From: an uncultured SAR86 cluster bacterium
GTDB lineage: Bacteria; Pseudomonadota; Gammaproteobacteria; Magnimaribacterales; TMED112
Direction: 5' to 3'
Length of the DNA stretch: 37,065 nt
Assembly (NCBI GenBank): GCA_902585315.1
Contig: CACIDC010000007.1
Span: 1-37,065, forward strand
In this document: one piece after another, positions 32,898 through 37,065 of the stretch
Numbering within the stretch: position 1 is the stretch's first letter
How the letters are laid out: every line of letters begins with the position of its first letter
Made by a program: the position numbers and the translations under genes
The notes under the pieces: model-generated
Told to the model about the DNA's origin: nothing
What the model saw: the letters and a program-made list of their open reading frames with translations, nothing else
Database searches by the model: none

Positions 32898-33886
32898 AAA
32901 AGATATTAATCATTACAGATGCCTGGGAGCCTCAAGTAAACGGAGTTGTGACAACCATGACAACTGTCGTAAAAAAATTAAAAGAAAAAAATTTTAAGGT
33001 TGAGGTTATTCATCCAGGAATGTTTCATACCTTTCCTTTGCCAAACTATCCTGAGATTTCCGTTGCATGGAATTTTTGGGACCTTAAAAAGAAAATTGAG
33101 AAATTTGATGCAGATTATATGCATATATCAGTTGAGGGGCCGCTTGGTGTTACAGGCAGACACTATTGCTTGGAAAACAACATACCTTATACCACTTGCA
33201 TTCATACGAAGTTTCCCGAATATGTTTATGAGAGATTTGGTATTGGCCTAGACGTGACCAAAGGTCTTTTAAAATGGTTTCATAATCCGGCTACAAAAAC
33301 ACTTGTAAACACCATAAGCCATAAAGAGGAACTTGAACAAGACGGATTTACAGATTTAGTTCTTTGGTCGAGAGGTTTCGATGAAAAAATATTTTATCCT
33401 TGTCCAGATGGAGGCAAAAAGAAGTATTTACTCTATGTTGGAAGAGTTGCCGTAGAAAAAAATATTGAAGAATTTTTAAAAATGCCATCGCATTTGCCAA
33501 AGGTAGTTGTTGGTGGTGGTCCAAGTTTAAAATCTTATGCCAAAAAATATCCAGATGTAGAGTTTGTAGGGTTCAAAAAGGGGAAAGAGCTTGCTGACTT
33601 TTACAGAGATGCTGCTTGTTTTGTCTTTCCATCTTTAACTGATACTTTTGGTATAGTTTTGATTGAGGCATTGGCGTGTGGAACTCCTTTGGCAGGTTTT
33701 AATGTAACTGGTCCAAAAGATATAGTTATTGAGGGTGTAAATGGATCATTAGATGATAAAAATTTAGAAAATGCAGTGAAGCGAGCTCTGCAAGTTGATA
33801 GAACATCTACATTCAATTCATCCAAAACTTATACTTGGGACACAGTGGCAGAGCAATTTATAAATTCTCTAGTACCGATGAAATAA
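32894..33886 (+). CDS. GT4 glycosyltransferase (Agt/SqdX-like candidate)
   Basis: A 330-residue GT-B glycosyltransferase. The start KKILIITDAWEPQVNGVVTT is typical of diacylglycerol and mannosyl glycosyltransferases (SqdX, Agt and GDP-mannose-dependent types). The donor-binding half carries LLYVGRVAVEKNIEEFL, VVVGGGPSLKSYAKKYP and TDTFGIVLIEALACGTPL, where Asp replaces the first Glu of EX7E as is common in that subgroup. It overlaps the phosphoesterase by 4 bp and its TAA shares one base with the rhomboid ATG. Together with the phosphoesterase it could replace phospholipids by glycolipids: the first makes diacylglycerol and this adds a sugar. Acceptor and donor are not proven. Confidence 0.88.
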   Translation: MKKILIITDAWEPQVNGVVTTMTTVVKKLKEKNFKVEVIHPGMFHTFPLPNYPEISVAWNFWDLKKKIEKFDADYMHISVEGPLGVTGRHYCLENNIPYTTCIHTKFPEYVYERFGIGLDVTKGLLKWFHNPATKTLVNTISHKEELEQDGFTDLVLWSRGFDEKIFYPCPDGGKKKYLLYVGRVAVEKNIEEFLKMPSHLPKVVVGGGPSLKSYAKKYPDVEFVGFKKGKELADFYRDAACFVFPSLTDTFGIVLIEALACGTPLAGFNVTGPKDIVIEGVNGSLDDKNLENAVKRALQVDRTSTFNSSKTYTWDTVAEQFINSLVPMK

Positions 33887-34626
33887 TGTTTGTTTTTCTG
33901 CCTATCTCAGATGAGAATCCAACTCCAAATAGACCGTATTTAACATGGTCATTGATTGCTCTAAATTTTCTTGTTTTCTTTTATCAGCTCTCACTGACTG
34001 GTTCAGCCAATCAAATGCTTGTAAATGAGTTTGGTGTAAAACCGAGTGTTTTCTTTGAAATGCAGAACTTCCACACGATTTTGACATCTGCATTTTTACA
34101 TGCAGGCTGGATGCACTTGCTCTCAAACATGCTCTTTTTATACATATATGGAGATAATATTGAATCTTATTTAGGACGAATAAATTTTTTAATTTTCTAC
34201 ATCCTCGGGGGCGTATCTGCCGCCTTTCTGCAAGCATTTTTTTCTGGAGGTATGGATGTGCCAATGATTGGAGCGAGTGGTTGTATAGCAGGAATTATGG
34301 GGGCATATTACGTTCTGTACCCGAAGGCAAAAATAAATGTTTTCTTGTGGTTCTTTATATTTATTCAGTTTATAAAAGTTCCAGCCAACATAGTTCTATT
34401 AATGTGGATTATTGGGCAGTTTATTTCAGCAGCTGGTGGTTCATATACAGGTGTAGCTTATTTTGCTCACATAGGTGGTTTCATATTTGGCTACCTAGCA
34501 ATAAAGTATTTTTTTCAAGAGCATGTACGTAGAGCAAGAGTGATAACAAATTATGAAATTGTTGATGATAATGATCTGCCAATTTCAAGGAAGAATAAAT
34601 CACAAGGTCTGACAAAAGATGATTGA
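33886..34626 (+). CDS. Rhomboid family intramembrane serine protease
   Basis: A 246-residue polytopic membrane protein of the rhomboid family, which cleaves membrane proteins within the bilayer. The Ser-His dyad is present: Ser131 in MIGASGCIAGIMG and His195 in AHIGGFIFGY. The loop after the first helix contains HAGWMHLLSNMLFLYIYGDNIE, the conserved rhomboid HxxxxHLxxNM block. About six hydrophobic segments are visible. The ATG at 33886 overlaps the preceding TAA by one base (TAATG); the frame extends upstream but that part lies in the glycosyltransferase. The basic tail (RKNKSQG) is cytoplasmic. It overlaps the BolA-family gene by 8 bp. Substrates are unknown. Confidence 0.93.
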   Translation: MFVFLPISDENPTPNRPYLTWSLIALNFLVFFYQLSLTGSANQMLVNEFGVKPSVFFEMQNFHTILTSAFLHAGWMHLLSNMLFLYIYGDNIESYLGRINFLIFYILGGVSAAFLQAFFSGGMDVPMIGASGCIAGIMGAYYVLYPKAKINVFLWFFIFIQFIKVPANIVLLMWIIGQFISAAGGSYTGVAYFAHIGGFIFGYLAIKYFFQEHVRRARVITNYEIVDDNDLPISRKNKSQGLTKDD

Positions 34627-34915
34627 GAGTATTAATAAAAATCTTTCACAAAATATTAAATGTAACCATTTAGAAATTGTTGACGAAAGCCCTAATCATG
34701 GTGGATATAGAGGCAGCGTATCACATGTTAAGCTAATCGTTGTATCAGACGATTTTGACGGCCTTAATCTAATTAAAAGACACCAACTTGTCTATAAAGC
34801 TTTAGAGAATTTAGTAAGTGAAATTCATGCTATTTCAATCGTTTCAAAAACAGTTGATGAGTGGAAGGAATCACCTGATTTTATACCATCACCTGATTGC
34901 GCAAAAAACAAATGA
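34619..34915 (+). CDS. BolA family protein
   Basis: A 98-residue BolA-fold protein. HLEIVDESPNHGG followed by SHVKLIVVSDDFDGLNLIKRHQLVYKAL and IHAISIVSKTVDEW is the classic BolA pattern, including the His and Arg-His residues used in Fe-S cluster binding with monothiol glutaredoxins. Roles include Fe-S trafficking and envelope/morphology regulation. The ATG lies 8 bp inside the rhomboid gene and the stop overlaps the exporter start by 4 bp (ATGA), so it is translationally coupled on both sides. No monothiol glutaredoxin is in the window. BolA versus IbaG subtype is not settled. Confidence 0.92.
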   Translation: MIESINKNLSQNIKCNHLEIVDESPNHGGYRGSVSHVKLIVVSDDFDGLNLIKRHQLVYKALENLVSEIHAISIVSKTVDEWKESPDFIPSPDCAKNK

Positions 34916-37065
34916 ATTTTTTTTTCCAATCTATACTTAAAAATAAAAACACAACTTTTATATTGATCTCAGCGCTCTGCATTAGTCTTTTTTCATGGGT
35001 TGATAATTTCCGGTTTGATGCTTCATCAGAAACATTGGTGCTCGAGGATGATTTGAGTTATGAATTATATGAGCAGATCAACGAAAGATTCTCCTCTTCA
35101 GAATTTCTTGTAATAGCTCTTAGTAACGACGATATTTTTTCAAATGTGAGTTTAGCAAATCTGAGGAACCTTGAAGCTGAACTTGAACAAGTTGTGAATG
35201 TTGCGAATGTGATATCTGTTCTAGATGCACCATTATTTGAGCAACCAAAACTTTCTTTGGTGAAATCAGCGACAAACGATAAGTATTTACTTATTGATGA
35301 CTTGGATCTAAATAGCGCAAAACAAGAGTTGATTGAAAGTCCATTATTTAACGAATTAATTGTGAATAACAGTGGCACAGCGGTTGCAATGCAAATAAAT
35401 TTAGATGATGCAGTGGACTACGACACTACAGTCAAACAAATTAGAGACATCTTAAACAAAGAAATCAATTTTAAAAGTTATTTAGCAGGACCAGCTATGA
35501 TCGTATCAGATACAATTTCTTTCATTAAAAACGATGTTTTAATCTTTGGTTGCCTAACTTTCCTAATGTTCTTTGTTTTGCTAATTGTGTTTTTTAAGGA
35601 TTTTTGGTCGGCATTTATTATTATGTCTAATGCTTCATTGGTTATCTATCTAACGATAAGTCTTTTGGGTTACTTTGATTGGCCAATAAGTATTGTTTCA
35701 TCGAATTTCCTAGCCTTATTGTTTATTTCATCAGTTGCTGTCTCAGTGCACATGATTGTTAAACTCAGAGAGGGAAGGGCTAATAATCTTGCCGATGAAG
35801 AATCTCTTGCAAAAATTTTTATACCTTGCCTATACACCGCCTTAACGACAATGGTCGGTTTCTTATCACTTTTACTAAGCAATATCCAACCAGTGATTGA
35901 TTTTGGAAAGATGATGGCAGTGGGTGTAGTAGTAAATTTAATTGTATCCTTTGTATTTATTCCAGTTCTAATTGGTTTTAAAGGCATAGCTAAATCATCT
36001 GAATTTTCACTTTCAAAAATTTATTACAGGTATCTTTATTCAAATACGAAAAAGGTATTTAAAACTATTGGAATTCCTGCGATCTTTTTATTAATTCCAG
36101 TCTTTATTTACCTTTCATTAGGCTTAAAAGTAGAAAACAGATTTATTGATTACTTCAATGAGTCGACAGAAATTCATCAGGGTATGAAATTTATAGATGA
36201 AGAGTTGGGGGGCACAACCCCAATAGATTTAGTTTTTACACTTCCTGAAGAAGAAATACTAATTGATGAGGACGATTTCTTTTTTAGTGAGGATTCAGAA
36301 ACCAGTCAATATTGGTGGCGGCAAAAAAATATGAGATTGTTGAAAAGCATTCAAGCTGATCTAAATCAAATGCCTGAATTGGGGAAAGACCTCAGTATAG
36401 TAAATGGTGTTCTTTTGGCAGAAAAACTTAACGATTTTACAGAAATGGGTGATCTTGAACTAGCTTTTGTTAGAAATTCTCTACTTACCAATGAAAAAGC
36501 TAAGGATTTACTAGCTAGCTATATATCTCCCGATGATAGGAGTGCCAGAATCACTTTCAGAATTATCGATAGCTTTGAAAATATCAATAGAAATATATTG
36601 TTAGAAAAAATTGATAGCTATTTACAAACAAAATTAGAAAACACTAATGTTGAATATCAGCTTAGTGGCTTAGGAGTTTTGTACAATAATTTACTGCAGA
36701 GTCTTTTTGGTTCTCAAATAACCTCTTTAGTTTTTGTGTTCGGCACAATCTTCTTGATGTTATTGCTTCTTTTCAAATCACTTCTTACATCTTTAATTGT
36801 ATTATTTATTCCACTTATCGCTGTTGGGTTTGTATTTTCATTTATGAGCATTTTTTCAATTCCTTTAGACATAATGACAATAACTATTGCCTCTATATCT
36901 GTTGGTATGTCAGTTGATTATGCGATCCATATTGCGTGGAGGTTTCGCGAAGAACAAAAGATTTCAAAGCGTGATGCAGAAATAAATACAATTCATACCT
37001 CTGGTCAGGCAGTACTTATTACTGCTATGACAGTGATTATTGGATTTTTGGTTTTCGTTTTTTCC
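34912..37065 (+). CDS. RND/MMPL superfamily exporter (partial, runs off the window)
   Basis: The frame is open from ATG 34912 to the last base, giving 718 codons without a stop. The protein has an N-terminal membrane helix (about residues 12-30), a periplasmic domain, a block of membrane helices from about 205 to 360, a second large periplasmic domain (starting LGLKVENRFIDYFNEST), and a second helix block beginning near residue 600. SVGMSVDYAIHIAWRFREE is the sterol-sensing-domain-like motif of COG1033 exporters (MmpL, HpnN types), which move lipids or hydrophobic compounds. It overlaps bolA by 4 bp. Only one or two C-terminal helices should be missing. Cargo is unknown; the neighbouring lipid/glycolipid genes make an envelope lipid attractive. 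Confidence 0.9.
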   Translation, partial: MNFFFQSILKNKNTTFILISALCISLFSWVDNFRFDASSETLVLEDDLSYELYEQINERFSSSEFLVIALSNDDIFSNVSLANLRNLEAELEQVVNVANVISVLDAPLFEQPKLSLVKSATNDKYLLIDDLDLNSAKQELIESPLFNELIVNNSGTAVAMQINLDDAVDYDTTVKQIRDILNKEINFKSYLAGPAMIVSDTISFIKNDVLIFGCLTFLMFFVLLIVFFKDFWSAFIIMSNASLVIYLTISLLGYFDWPISIVSSNFLALLFISSVAVSVHMIVKLREGRANNLADEESLAKIFIPCLYTALTTMVGFLSLLLSNIQPVIDFGKMMAVGVVVNLIVSFVFIPVLIGFKGIAKSSEFSLSKIYYRYLYSNTKKVFKTIGIPAIFLLIPVFIYLSLGLKVENRFIDYFNESTEIHQGMKFIDEELGGTTPIDLVFTLPEEEILIDEDDFFFSEDSETSQYWWRQKNMRLLKSIQADLNQMPELGKDLSIVNGVLLAEKLNDFTEMGDLELAFVRNSLLTNEKAKDLLASYISPDDRSARITFRIIDSFENINRNILLEKIDSYLQTKLENTNVEYQLSGLGVLYNNLLQSLFGSQITSLVFVFGTIFLMLLLLFKSLLTSLIVLFIPLIAVGFVFSFMSIFSIPLDIMTITIASISVGMSVDYAIHIAWRFREEQKISKRDAEINTIHTSGQAVLITAMTVIIGFLVFVFS

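Noticed and set aside
35058-35987. Minus-strand open frames within the exporter region
   Set aside because: They lie antisense to a continuous 718-codon RND frame with clear family motifs and have no recognisable products.

Overview
The window is AT-rich (roughly one third G+C by eye), gene-dense and almost free of spacers. It looks like a chromosomal segment of a streamlined marine gammaproteobacterium. The gene order lon-hupB-ppiD-fabI followed by gloB/rnhA-dnaQ is typical of Gammaproteobacteria. Three TonB-dependent receptors (TBDRs), glucan hydrolases without SusD, very short intergenic regions and low GC together suggest a SAR86-like lineage; that placement is inference. No insertion sequence, phage gene, CRISPR array or rRNA was seen, and no gene-free stretch exceeds 300 bases (largest are 3489-3691 and 18155-18382).

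Layout. 1-3488: end of lon, then hupB, ppiD and convergent fabI (proteostasis, nucleoid, fatty-acid synthesis). 3692-6496: TBDR 1, with a bidirectional terminator shared with gloB. 6542-9701: gloB diverging from rnhA-dnaQ-gltX. 9688-15868 (minus): TBDR 2, a DASS-type anion/Na+ symporter and a secreted gamma-glutamyltransferase, a possible gamma-glutamyl peptide scavenging unit. 15974-16049: tRNA-Ala(GGC), then a small membrane protein. 16541-18154 (minus): thioesterase, SGNH-like hydrolase and an internally duplicated DUF2061-like protein.

18383-30709 is the metabolic centrepiece, a glucan-to-glucose-6-phosphate locus. A lipoprotein GH16 laminarinase would act at the cell surface, TBDR 3 would import oligosaccharides, a secreted GH3 beta-glucosidase would release glucose, an SSS symporter would carry it across the inner membrane and a glucokinase would phosphorylate it. 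A cytoplasmic GH13 alpha-glucosidase lacking its C-terminal domain, an RraA/aldolase-family protein and an exported isoaspartyl peptidase are interleaved. TBDR 3 and the laminarinase diverge from well-formed promoters whose -35 boxes are 3 bp apart and adjoin a 15-bp inverted repeat.

30706-37065 (plus) is an envelope cluster: an Smr-like small protein, a GT4 glycosyltransferase with an altered EX7E motif, a metallophosphoesterase overlapping a second GT4 (resembling the PlcP-Agt lipid-remodelling pair of marine bacteria), a rhomboid protease, a BolA-family protein and an RND/MMPL exporter that runs off the window.

Two architectural themes recur. Several first genes have a TATAAT-like -10 box 6-8 nt before the ATG, suggesting leaderless mRNAs. 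Two TBDR terminators run directly into the start codon of the next gene.
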